Assembly: GCA_027422505.1 (NCBI GenBank)
Contig: JAPQWV010000001.1
Span: 558,001 to 622,000 of the forward strand
DNA: 64,000 bases
DNA from: Craterostigma plantagineum
Taxonomy: Eukaryota; Streptophyta; Magnoliopsida; Lamiales; Linderniaceae
Direction: 5' to 3'
Numbering within the stretch: position 1 is the first letter of the stretch; every line of letters begins with the position of its first letter. This document shows, one piece after another, positions 50,601 through 58,794 of the stretch. The notes beneath the pieces are model-generated. The model was not told the origin of the DNA. It saw only the letters and a list, made by a program, of their open reading frames with translations, and ran no database searches. A program made the position numbers and the translations under genes.

Positions 50601-53417
50601 TTTTGAACATGAAAATGTCCACCGAAGAGAAGATGGCATTAAGAGCTTTGTCGTTATACTCGGTCGCATTCTTTTCAGCAATAGTCCACTGTTCGATAGG
50701 CTTGTCGACTACTTCGCCATCAGCATCTGGAGGGGATCGAGGTGGAGTGTATCCGTTGAGAACAGCTTCCCACGCTCGCACATCTATGGACTTGATGCAT
50801 TGGCGCACACGAACCTTCCAATACGCATAATTGGAACCGTCTAAGACAGGAACTTTGGCGAGATGGTTTGAGCTTGTAACATCCATTATAAAGGATCAAA
50901 ACGCTTAGTCACGTCATGCGGAGGATCTGATACCACTTTGAAGTGGTCCCGGTACGATATGGATGTAAAACACTAAGTATAGACTAGATGTTGGGTAGGA
51001 TGTCGGGGTAACACTCAACCTAACATTCAGGTGCACAGCGGAATATTCTAATTACTTAGTGACGAAACTGAAATAACACGGGATGTAAATCTGTGCAGCA
51101 AGTTATAAAAACTTGCTGCGTGCCTCAAGGCAAAATTCCACTACAGCAATGGATGCAAAACAACTATCCGAAGATAGTAAAAACAAGCCTAGAAAAAGAA
51201 TCGACACGATCCTGAAAACCTACGAAGAACTAAGACTTCAGAAGGCTCAATACTAGGCTAAAAGACGACTCTCGACATCTATAAAAATCGCTCAAACACA
51301 ATGTGTGCTTCGCTCATATTTTACGCTCAATATATCGCTCAAAGTGGCTCCATGAAAGTTCGCTCGAAAGTCGTAAGTTGCAGCTCGAAAATAACTCTTA
51401 TTTATAGACCTTGTCTCCCTCTTGAATTGGTAAAAAGATCCCTTGAATATCTCTTCAAATATCTCTTCGAAGATCTCCCTAAATATAGTATATATATTTA
51501 GTTCGAATCTTCTCATCTCATTGGCCGATTCCTTATCTCCTATTTATGGCAGCTGGTTGAATGATTCTCTTTGATATTCAGATCTTCTAATCTTGGTTGT
51601 TGCTTGACTTGATCTCTTTTGATCTTCAAATCTTCTATTTATGGTAATTGCACTTCCTAAATTCGTTCAAGCAGCTCCACACGCTTTCCACACGGTTTGG
51701 ACACGTTTCAGCACTTTACCACGTCCTGCATATCAGTAAATAAAGCTATAATAAAAGGTTAAACGGTTTTGGGCATGAAAGATAAAATCGAATGTTGACA
51801 GACACCAATGTTGGCTGAAATGTTAGCCCAATATTTGTCAAAGCTGAGCTCGTCAACATTAACAATGTGGCATAATGCTGAGCTTTTACCTTGTTTCTGG
51901 ATAAATTTGTCGATGGAAAAGAAAAGATGAATTCGATTTTATTCAGTACTTTCTGTTCAATGTCACAGGTGGCCGCAATCAAGATGTTGGAATTCATGCG
52001 GGAGCTCAGGAAGGTACTTAAAGTTGCACCATTTTCATTTTCATCACAGTTGACCATACAAACTCTAGCATTTTTATAATAATGTTCATTTTTATTTATA
52101 TCAGGTTATTACTGTTGGTGTCGTTGGAGGTTCGGACCTGGTTAAGATATCAGAACAGCTCGGTAAATCGGGTGAAGTTTGTTTTCTTCTTAGCCTTGAA
52201 ACTCCGAGTGATCAACAGCGTTAACTTTCTGAATATGTTGTTGATCATTGTTTTTGCAGTTATTAATGATTATGATTATGTATTTGCTGAGAATGGCCTT
52301 GTGGCTTACAAGGCTGGAGAGTTGATTGGAACACAGGTATCGCTTCTCTTATCATGGCGGTGTGCTTATTTTGTATTTTTCTTATTGTCGTCTTTATCTC
52401 CCTATGTAGAGCTTGAAGACGTTCCTTGGAGAAGAAAAGCTTAAGGTTAGCATTTGCTCTTATGAATTTTGGGATACTCTATTGATTCAGGATTACATGG
52501 GAATTATGTCCTTGCATCTTCAATCAGGAATTCATCAACTTCACTCTACACTACATTGCTGACTTGGACATCCCTATTAAAAGGTGCAAACACTAAATCT
52601 CAAATATAAGTTCTTGCTTTGTCGCTCTCTTCTTACATCTTTCCATTCTTTTACCCACAGGGGCACGTTCATTGAGTTCCGAAGTGGGATGCTTAACGTG
52701 TCTCCAATAGGCAGAAATTGCAGCCAAGAAGAGAGAGACGAGTTTGAGAAGTATGACAAGGTATATTCAAAAAACATTAAGATCAAGAAGATCGAAATAT
52801 GGCTTCATAGTTCATGAAAGAATGAGTTATTATGGGTTGCAACAGATCCACAACATCCGCCTTAAAATGGTGGCCGTGCTGAAAGAGAAGTTTGCGCACT
52901 TTAACCTAACCTTCTCCGTTGGTGGACAAATAAGCTTTGATGTGAGCAAACTTGTGGACATTAATGAGATAATTGTGTGTTTCAAGTTGTCTGTGCATAT
53001 TTATTTCTCCGGAAATGCTTGTGTATCAGGTTTTTCCTCAAGGCTGGGACAAGACATACTGCTTAAAATACTTGGAAGAATTCGATGAAATTCACTTCTT
53101 TGGAGACAAGACTTACAAGGTATCTTGGATTTCACTCTAGTGAGTTGTGTAGATATCCTTTTGGTTATCGCCTTGAACTGAAACATATCATTGTTTTCTC
53201 CAACAGGGTGGAAACGACTATGAAATCTTTGAATCAATTAGAACTCAAGGCCACACAGGTCTGTTCATGGTTTCTTCTAACCAATATGGTTTCAATTACA
53301 TTTATCATTTACTTGATCCGTGTGATTAACCTAACCATAACTTTTGCTTTATCCATGTGATTAGTGAGAAGCCCTGATGAAACGGTCGACCAATGCACAA
53401 GACTCTTCCTGACCTAG
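44640..53417 (+). CDS. PMM: Phosphomannomutase (PMM)
   Basis: Eleven exons (44640-44708, 51969-52013, 52105-52171, 52260-52336, 52410-52445, 52528-52583, 52661-52760, 52846-52941, 53030-53119, 53207-53258, 53365-53417) encode 246 residues, the standard plant PMM length. This is a HAD-superfamily enzyme. The nucleophile Asp lies in FDVDGTLT (residues 12-19). Further motifs are [10 protein letters not shown], the cap region with [16 protein letters not shown], and the metal-binding FFGDKT near the end. It converts mannose-6-phosphate to mannose-1-phosphate in the cytosol, feeding GDP-mannose for ascorbate, N-glycans and GPI anchors. Intron 1 is enlarged to about 7.3 kb by an antisense copia retrotransposon; the exons themselves are undamaged and all phases fit. 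Only the first 23 codons lie upstream of the insertion. Confidence 0.93.
44964..45889 (-). repeat. 3' LTR of the copia element
   Basis: 926 bp, TG...CA on the plus strand, matching 50940-51864 except for a few substitutions (for example near 45059, 45078 and 45621). It ends five bases after ATGTG. Confidence 0.93.
45890..47091 (-). other. Region between pol and 3' LTR with repeated polypurine tracts
   Basis: About 1.2 kb of element sequence beyond the pol stop codon, without a convincing reading frame; there is no clear envelope-like gene. Between 45891 and 46090 the word CTCCCCCT (AGGGGGAG on the element's strand) occurs six times. The copy next to the LTR (45891-45905) is the expected polypurine tract that primes plus-strand synthesis. 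Multiple such tracts are known from Sireviruses. A TATATATA stretch lies near 46910. Confidence 0.65.
47092..50886 (-). CDS. Copia gag-pol polyprotein with internal in-frame deletion
   Basis: 1264 residues in one frame. Gag lies at about 1-300 (UBN2-like, with a [14 protein letters not shown] zinc knuckle near 305). An acidic, charged region with a predicted coiled coil covers about 410-500. The protease motif YFDSGC sits near 660. The integrase zinc region (HYKLRH...) and the first part of the integrase core ([16 protein letters not shown]) follow to about 868. The sequence then passes directly to [15 protein letters not shown] in the middle of reverse transcriptase, with YVDDIVFGS near 950. 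RNase H runs to the end ([21 protein letters not shown]). Compared with complete copia proteins, the C-terminal half of integrase and the N-terminal part of reverse transcriptase are missing, so the copy should not be autonomous. Start ATG at 50886 lies 38 nt past the primer-binding site. Confidence 0.9.
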   Translation of the reverse strand: MDVTSSNHLAKVPVLDGSNYAYWKVRVRQCIKSIDVRAWEAVLNGYTPPRSPPDADGEVVDKPIEQWTIAEKNATEYNDKALNAIFSSVDIFMFKIIQNCSTAKNAWDLLQRYCEGDASVRETKLRYLLNQFENLRMKEDEDITTYFGKILTISSECASLGDPIANKVMVSKALRTLIEKFNVKVAAVEEAHNLSTMEFNTLMNIMKNYEINLEVQKRASRGKSIALVSQSSKVQTEVDTDNDEDMAMFVKKFTKFFQKKNVEQNVGPTFRKGQNTKAEPSSAPPFFKRNPDGKKKNINYESERCYECQGWGHFANECANTLRKHGKVMWIDLSDDEEEEQYAKETKQSSVTVQSFSDDEDYQIGFTAVTDVEPTSDSTSEKHIIFDYDDSNCFDEYSSSDDAGLETDVREEVQKNEAFKLLSTEYAKEKAKNSELEVIVKTLTEENEKSKKMIKSLLEGMNKVEVVLKRKDKEIDKLQKQVDKADETFSKLNKGKSILDEVLSIGISDTHGLGYNSQHVLDSATYDRSKFVFENSHVANDRCETVTIKKSMKHATCKSKDRSFKCHYRMQPGHITPYCWKLKGEISAKKSMSAEMSSNIPLNIEKSVLKGVSGESSSGSPSNSGGPNALPSKKVWVEKSVHKCHVVYTSFRANVTGSWYFDSGCFRHMTGTKQYRSDYMPLRSGSVTFGGGAKGRILSRDDLEDVCQISKDEDGIILGHYKLRHVNHQTLEQLIKHEAIRGVPKLKEFGKVVCESCLKGKKVHASHNVDQHVTQHFKIDNCFQLIHMDLMGTIAAGSIGGRKYAYVLVDDLFRFAWTFFREKSELFDFFKNFCDMVKNDFRGHIFHIRTDHDREFETQLSYDFCDENGAFLNGYIDKDIYVEQSKGFQDPHFPNYVFKLQKVLYGLRQAPRAWYGRLTLFLLEFGFVRGEADRTLFVKRVGSDILIAQVYVDDIVFGSSSQSMLDQFVQAMNTTFEMSMIGELTFFLGLQIKQSSNGIFMSHEKYAKNMVKKFGLDTAKVMKTPMGSSQKVSKDNVGQNVDPTLYRSMIGSLLNLSASRPDIMYRVCVCARYQSEPKVSHLNAVKRILRYVSGSCSLGLWFSKDTNMSLVGYSDADWAGDEDDRKSTSGGCFFLGNNIVAWYSKKQNCVSLSTAESEYVVAGSCCTQLLWLNSMLCDYGLECESVLMYCDNLSAINISKNPIQHSRTKHIDIRHHFLRDMVEKELVRIEHVDTKHQLADIFTKALDFERFSDLKKSIGLHQSV
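50924..50936 (-). other. Primer-binding site (initiator tRNA-Met)
   Basis: TGGTATCAGATCC on the minus strand, 3 nt inside the 5' LTR. It matches the usual TGGTATCAGAGC complement of plant initiator tRNA-Met except at one base, and so it fixes the element's orientation. Confidence 0.85.
50940..51864 (-). repeat. 5' LTR of the copia element
   Basis: 925 bp, the partner of 44964-45889. It is bounded by the primer-binding site on one side and by the target duplication ATGTG at 51865-51869 on the other. It should contain the element's promoter, reading away from PMM exons 2-11. Confidence 0.93.
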
Positions 53418-53808
53418 CAACCTCCATGGTTTCGATGTTGTCTCGTTTCAATGTGCAAATCATACTCATGCATCAATACAACTAAGTTCAGATTATAGAG
53501 GGTGAGAAAATGAAGCACTGTTTGTGATAAAATGGTTTTGGTGCTTTGTTACAGCTTTGGAACTGTATGATGATATCTCTTTGCTCTTTTAAACAAAAGA
53601 TTTAATTGATAAGTTATTTGCTGGTCAATATTTGATTATCGAACTATTAAGTCGGATGCTCTTTGTCTCGATTTATATCTTAAACAATGTTTGATCACTC
53701 TAAAATGTGACTTGCTAGACATTTGATTCTTGGCTGCATAGCAGATAAACAGAGCTTATGCTGTATTTCTTGATGTTGAACTTAAGTCGATAGAACGCTA
53801 ACATTTGA
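53418..53808. other. PMM/remorin convergent 3' region
   Basis: 390 bp between the stop codons of two convergent genes. It should hold both 3' UTRs. No other feature was seen. Confidence 0.5.
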
Positions 53809-54782
53809 CTATGCACCGAAACAAGCAAAGCCCTTCTTAGGAACCCGCCCTGATGTACGGTAAGTTTCAGCCTTCTCCTCAGCTTTGAGCATTTCCTCTC
53901 CCTTTTTGGCTTCAACCGTAGCTCTCTTCTCTTCAGCTTGCTTATGTACTAACACTGCTTTGTTCTTCATCTTCTCTGCATACTCTGCTTTCTTCTTCTC
54001 CAGTTGTTCCTGCATACAAAATCGGATTCAGAAATGAATACCACTAGTAAGGAAGTAATGGACTAATATTGTAATTTAAGTACCTCCATTTTCTTTATTT
54101 GTGCTTCGATAGACGCCTTCTTGCTGTTTTCCCATGAAGTAACCTTCGAATGTCTTTTCTGGGCTCTATCATTTATTCGAAAAAGATCGAATTAAGATCA
54201 GAATTCTAATAAATGTCTTTTCTGGGCTCTATCATTTACTCGTAAAAACCTCCGAAGGTGCTTGCTTACTTGTTCTCAACCTTAGCCTTTCTGCTTTCGA
54301 GCCATGCTTTGATGAAAGATAACGTCTTCTCTTGTCCTAGCTTTGCTAGAGCAGCATCTGCTCAATGATATTCATCGAAAATCATAACCTTGTGAATGTA
54401 CTTAGATGTAATAATGCAATGTGATTATATGCAACGAACTAACCCCGATCGGTCGCCCCGTTGGAGTTATCCTTTGCCGCAGCAGCAGCAGAAGCATCAA
54501 TTGCGACGACTGTAATGTAAACATTTTCAAATGTGAAATCATCATCATCATTCATGATTCATAGCAGATAAATGATATATGCTTAGATGAAAGTTTTTTT
54601 TGGAAGGATATGCTTAGATGAAAGTTTTTATTGATAATTATTACTTGCAAGAGCTTTATTATCGGGCTCGTTTTCTCGAGGTGGGGTCGGAGTTGAACTG
54701 ACGACCACCGCTTTGGCGTCGGAGAGTGACGACTCTTCCACCTTGGGGCTGTTGCTACTTCCGTCGGAGGTGTGGTTGCCAT
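53809..54782 (-). CDS. Remorin, with one apparent frameshift in exon 1
   Basis: Five exons on the minus strand (54645-54782, 54444-54509, 54270-54357, 54084-54165, 53809-54009) give about 191 residues if one base is restored. The N-terminal part is Pro/Ser rich and disordered and ends DNKALA. The C-terminal Remorin domain is a long coiled coil, with FIKAWLESRKAKVENKA, KVTSWENSKKASIEAQI and EKMKNKAVLVHKQAEEKRA. It ends in a Cys-containing anchor (KKGFACFGA) that lets remorins attach to plasma-membrane nanodomains. The ATG at 54782 starts MATTPPTEVATAP. After a run of four C the remaining exon reads in the next frame (KVEESSLSDAKAVVV), so one C seems to be missing there. Remorins regulate cell-to-cell transport and immune or symbiotic signalling. 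Confidence 0.82.
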
Positions 54783-55262
54783 CTCTATATATATGTGTTT
54801 GTTCTAAGCTCAATTGTTGGTATACGAATGATATATATAGAGTTATACAATCACCTCTCCAATAGCTTAGCTAAGATTAAAGAACCACGAGGAGGATCAA
54901 TCAATCAAAAACGTCTTCTTCTTTTTTTTTTCTCATGCAAGGAGAAAGAGGAAAAAAAAAGATTTATATAACAAGGATGCAGTCCTAAAATTAGAAGCTA
55001 AATTATTGCATGGTCAGAGGTTTTCAATACTAAATATATATGAACGGCTAGAAAATAGAAAGAGGGATGAAATGTAGTTGGTCACCATGGATTAAGCGTA
55101 GGGTAAGCATTTGGAAGTTAAATACGTCTCCAGAAAGCTACAAATTATGTGTACTATTAGACCTCTAAATTTTAAAAGGACGAAATTGATTGGGCAAAAA
55201 TTTAAGACTATCGTATCATAGCGTAGTTTTATTAGGAAAAAAAAATAAATATATTTAATTAA
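54783..55262. other. Remorin upstream region
   Basis: 480 AT-rich bases between remorin and tRNA-Cys, with a run of TATATATA just before the remorin start and poly-T near 54922. It contains no gene I can support. Confidence 0.4.
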
Positions 55263-55334
55263 AGGGCCCAACCGGGTTCGAACCGGTGACCTATTGATCT
55301 GCAGTCAATTGCTCTACCATTGAGCTATGGACCC
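55263..55334 (-). tRNA. tRNA-Cys (GCA)
   Basis: 72-nt cloverleaf on the minus strand. The acceptor stem pairs GGGTCCA with TGGGCCC, with U discriminator. The D arm is TAGCTCAATGGTAGAGC, the anticodon loop CTGCAGA with anticodon GCA, and the T loop TTCGAAC. No intron. Confidence 0.95.
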
Positions 55335-55630
55335 ATTATATGTTGGGGTTCAATAGAAATTAATAATTGGGGAAATTGGAAAGGCATTTTTCTTCTCTAT
55401 GTTACCTATCTAATTTTGAGAACAATACACTTGGGAAAATTAATTCAACTCGTAGTTACTAATTTGGCAGGAAATGTTGAAATAAGGTCAACAATTCAAC
55501 ATATTAAACTTCAGCAGACTAAGCAAGATAACAAAACTAAAGGAAATAAGCAGTAACATTTCAATTTCCAAAACAAAACATCTCTGTCCAAATACAAAAA
55601 TAACATCTTGATTCAACTGAGGCATACGCT

Positions 55631-56151
55631 TTACTTCTTCTTTTCCCCACCTCCAGCGGCCCTGAGTCACCAATGCAGCGACAGAGGTTAACATTAATAA
55701 TAAAAACAGACCGACATTTGGATAACTTAAGTTCAAAGCTCACCTCATCTTCCTCAATGCAGAAGCCATCTCTTCACGCTTCTTCTTGGCTCTCTTGTGG
55801 GTGCCCAACTTTCTCTTGGCGACCTTCAGTGCGCGCTTGTCCTTTCCAACCTTGAGAAGCTCAGTAATTCTTTTCTCGTACGGAGCAAAGCCAGCAACCT
55901 CCCTAATGAGGCTTCTGACAAAGTGCACCCTTTTGCTTGTTTTCTAAATGAAGATGATTGAGAATGTTAACTCGGGTGACTACGCTCTATGGGAGGAAAA
56001 TTTAGCTACAGAAGAAAGTCGGGCACATTTTCTGAGAATATATACTTACCCCTTTCCTATCAGACGGACGGGGTGCCAACTCTTTCTTGGTAGTTATATG
56101 CCCTTTGTTCAATCCCACAAAGAGCCCTGACTTCGGCTGCGATGGTGCCAT
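55631..56151 (-). CDS. RPL36: 60S ribosomal protein eL36
   Basis: Three coding exons on the minus strand (56050-56151, 55744-55943, 55631-55661) encode 110 residues: [18 protein letters not shown]..., then [25 protein letters not shown]..., and a short end AAGGGEKKK. This is the complete, strongly basic eL36 protein of the cytosolic large ribosomal subunit. The middle exon carries the conserved core with [29 protein letters not shown] acceptor immediately before the start codon indicates a 5' UTR intron of roughly 0.6 kb, with a leader exon near 56.75 kb. Size and motifs leave little doubt. Confidence 0.95.
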
Positions 56152-56783
56152 TGCCTGAAGCAGAGCGTAACAGAGTGTGTTTATCAGCCAAGAGAACATC
56201 ATGGATGGCAAGTGAAACTATCAGTATTTTCCGAACAACAGCAATACAGAGATTTCGAACGACAGCAATACGGAGATCAGGCACAAGTTCGACTCAAAAC
56301 GGAAGGAATCCTAGCTGGTTAAATCTTCAGCTTAAAAAACGCTTCAATTTCTGAGACGCCAAAAACTCAATTTTCAGACACTGCCTTGGCCCTAAAAGTC
56401 GCAGAATAAATCACATAAAACACCGCCTCTTCCATCCCAAGTCGAACGAGCATCACCTCCTCAAATGTTGCTTGAGCAGAACACTAGGGTCCACAACTAG
56501 CATCAGTACAAAGGCTGTCCAGCCTATCATCTATGATTTTTTTTACTCATGATAAAAAATAGTAGCAAAAACGATCTCAGATCCGTTTATTATACCAACA
56601 AGACGTACATCAATGCTCCAAACATAGCTTGACAAGCAAGAATACAACAGATATATTCATCGAAAAGTTCTAGATAGACTAAACAGAGTCTTGCATCAAA
56701 AAGGGTTCTAACTTCTCAGAGGAAGAGGCGGCTGAGAAATGTTGCCTTCGACTGCTGCGGCGCCCGAGCTGATCGATAGTAAA

Positions 56784-56892
56784 CTAGGGTTTCTCGTATT
56801 ACGCTTGCGTTGCGCCTTATATATAGAGATGGTCTAATGACTGAAATGACCCTAGAAATTAGATTTCCCGCGCCCGCCCGACCCGCACCTAG
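56784..56892 (-). promoter_or_regulatory. eL36 core promoter: TATA box, telo-box, site II-like element
   Basis: On the minus strand a TATA box (CTATATATAA, 56818-56827) is followed about 25 nt downstream by a telo-box AAACCCTAG (56784-56792). An ATTGGGCT element lies upstream at about 56890. This arrangement is usual for plant ribosomal protein genes, where telo-box and site II elements drive expression in dividing cells. Confidence 0.6.
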
Positions 56893-57128
56893 CCCAATTA
56901 CGACCCAATCCGAGTTTAAGTGAGTATTACACTTGAGAGCAAGTTGTATTTAGTGCAAATTACGGTTTAAGCCCCCAAAGAAGGTTTTGAAATAGGTATC
57001 AGACCCTATCAGAAAACTGTTGTTTAAAGAACCCAATTTTTTATAAAATTTAGAGAATGACTCAAAGTTACACAAGCGTTATAAAGGGTATATGAACTGG
57101 TACCAGATGATCGTTTGTGTTATTTCAT

Positions 57129-57235
57129 AACAATGAAGTGGTACTGAAAAATAACGAAGTGGTATTGTAGAACAATGGAATGGTACTGTAGAACAATGAA
57201 GTGGTACTGCAGAACAATGAAGTGGTTCTGCAAAA
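57129..57235. repeat. 21-bp minisatellite, about five units
   Basis: Five imperfect tandem copies of aacaatgaagtggtactgta, differing by one to four bases each. No coding or regulatory role is visible. Confidence 0.75.
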
Positions 57236-58024
57236 ATCGGATCCTTAAAACGACGAATTTTCTAATAGGGACCTAAAACCTAAATGAAACTTATGAAGGG
57301 CCAGAATTGTAAAAACCCCTTGTATTTAAACAGTAATTTGCACAACACATGAAAAATCAGAAAGGTTTAATATATAACAGAAACTGAGGCTGCGTTTACT
57401 TTGGTGGATAAGGTGGGATAAAGACCAAGATATCCTACGTAATATCGTTCAGTACAAATAAAGTCCATGTATTAAATGCCTCAATAAAACATCGGCCTGG
57501 ACTTCTAGTCAAGCTAGCCCACGCTAATTGATCCTATCGACTGACCCAATACAAATAATCCAATCCTTATTATTTAAAAAGACTAAAATATCTTCCACCA
57601 AATCATAAAATCATCATTATTTCATGCAATTTATTTGATAAAAAATAAGCAACACTAATTTATTCGTTATTTCATGACGATCAAAATGATATACAATCTT
57701 ACATTTTTCAAATTCAGAAAATAAGTTTTTTTTTTGCAAATTAGGTATTGATGAATTAAATGGCATTTTAGGAATTCTACAAATAGTGCTGAAATTAACT
57801 AAATCCATATCTTGCAAATTAACTAAACGCAGCCTGAGTATTGACACATCTATCTATTTATACACAATTCTCCAGGTATCTTCCTGTGCCATACAAAGTG
57901 CACATTTATACCGCCATAAAGCAAAGTCGGCTCATCGGAGCCAACGAATGCGGCGCCCATCAGCTGAATATGTTAGAAAGCCTACGCCAACCAAGCGCCA
58001 AGTGATTTTTTACAAATTGTGTTA

Positions 58025-58581
58025 GGTTGCGTTTGGATTGGTGTATTTGAATTGAAATCCGTGATTTGAAATTATGAATTCTAAAATCCAAATTTTAAAT
58101 CCAAATCCACCGTTTGGCAAGCGTTAGGATTTCGGAAATCCGAATTTCAAAATGTGCTCGAGCTCTCGAGCTGGCTTGAGCCATCGGTCATCGAGCTCGA
58201 GCTGGCTCATCGAGTTCGCGAGCCGACTTGACTCATCGGTCGTCGAGTTCGCAAGCCGGCTCGACTCATCGGTCGTCGAGCTCGAGCGGGCTCGTCGAGC
58301 TCGTCGGCCGACTCGACTCGTCGTTCGTCGATCTCGTTTGTCGGCTCGACTCATCGTTTATCAATAATAATAATAATTATTATTTAAGAAAATAATCACG
58401 GCAAGATTTGGTATTTCGAAAACGGACCGTTTCCGATCGAATTTCAAATCCATCAAAAGACAAGCGCTCGGATTCTCCTCGGATTTGGATGAAATCGAAA
58501 TCCAAATCCGAGCGGTTGCCAAACGGGTGATTTGAATGAAATTCGGATTTCAAATCGATATCCCCCGATCCAAACGTAGCA
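58025..58581. mobile_element. Tourist-like MITE with a GAGCTCG-repeat core
   Basis: The left end GGTTGCGTTTGGAT and the reverse complement of the right end TGCTACGTTTGGAT are related. TTA flanks both sides (58022-58024 and 58582-58584). Inside, longer inverted similarity continues (gatttgaaatt, atccaaat, gtttggcaa). TTA duplication and GTTTGG ends fit PIF/Harbinger MITEs. At 557 bp it is larger than usual because of the repetitive core at about 58155-58358. Confidence 0.6.
58155..58358. repeat. GC-rich tandem array of TCATCGGTCGTCGAG-type units
   Basis: Five to six imperfect units of about 26-52 bp share the words catcggtcgtcgag, gagctcgag and ggctcgact. Several units contain self-complementary GAGCTC or CGAGCTCG. 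The array stands out by its GC content from the AT-rich MITE arms on both sides. Confidence 0.7.
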
Positions 58582-58794
58582 TTACTCAATTTATATTAGA
58601 AAGCTTAAGTCAGTTTCGGTTCTTTGCTTCGAACCCGCCGAGGGATTAGGTATGGTACTCGATCACAGCTTCTCCTGTCAAAATCACACGTAAAAGAAGA
58701 ACGACTTGTTATATCACCACAGTTACTCTCAATTCAGTGTTTCAGACAAGTTTAAACGATCATTAGCATAGGAGAAAAAAGAATGTACGAGGGC

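Larger units (their letters stand above)
44964..51864 (-). mobile_element. Ty1/copia LTR retrotransposon, Sirevirus-like, in PMM intron 1
   Basis: A 6.9-kb element with two nearly identical LTRs, 926 and 925 bp, each starting TG and ending CA on the plus strand. A perfect 5-bp target duplication ATGTG sits at 44959-44963 and 51865-51869. It is oriented opposite to PMM. A primer-binding site for initiator tRNA-Met (50924-50936) lies next to the 5' LTR, and a polypurine tract lies next to the 3' LTR. One long gag-pol frame is intact as a frame but carries an internal deletion. By eye the LTRs differ at about three bases, so the insertion is young. It is not part of the duplicated segment. Confidence 0.95.
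56152..58024. other. eL36 leader intron and intergenic region
   Basis: 56152-56750 is probably eL36 5' UTR intron. It holds a doubled 24-bp unit (cgaacaacagcaatac and cgaacgacagcaatac) near 56229-56277. From the promoter at 56.8 kb to 58024 no gene is supported; the stretch contains the 21-bp tandem array at 57129-57235 and otherwise AT-rich sequence. Confidence 0.45.

Noticed and set aside
56152..56750. Intronic snoRNA in the eL36 leader intron
   Set aside because: I looked for C/D-type boxes (TGATGA with CTGA) in the transcribed direction and found no convincing pair.
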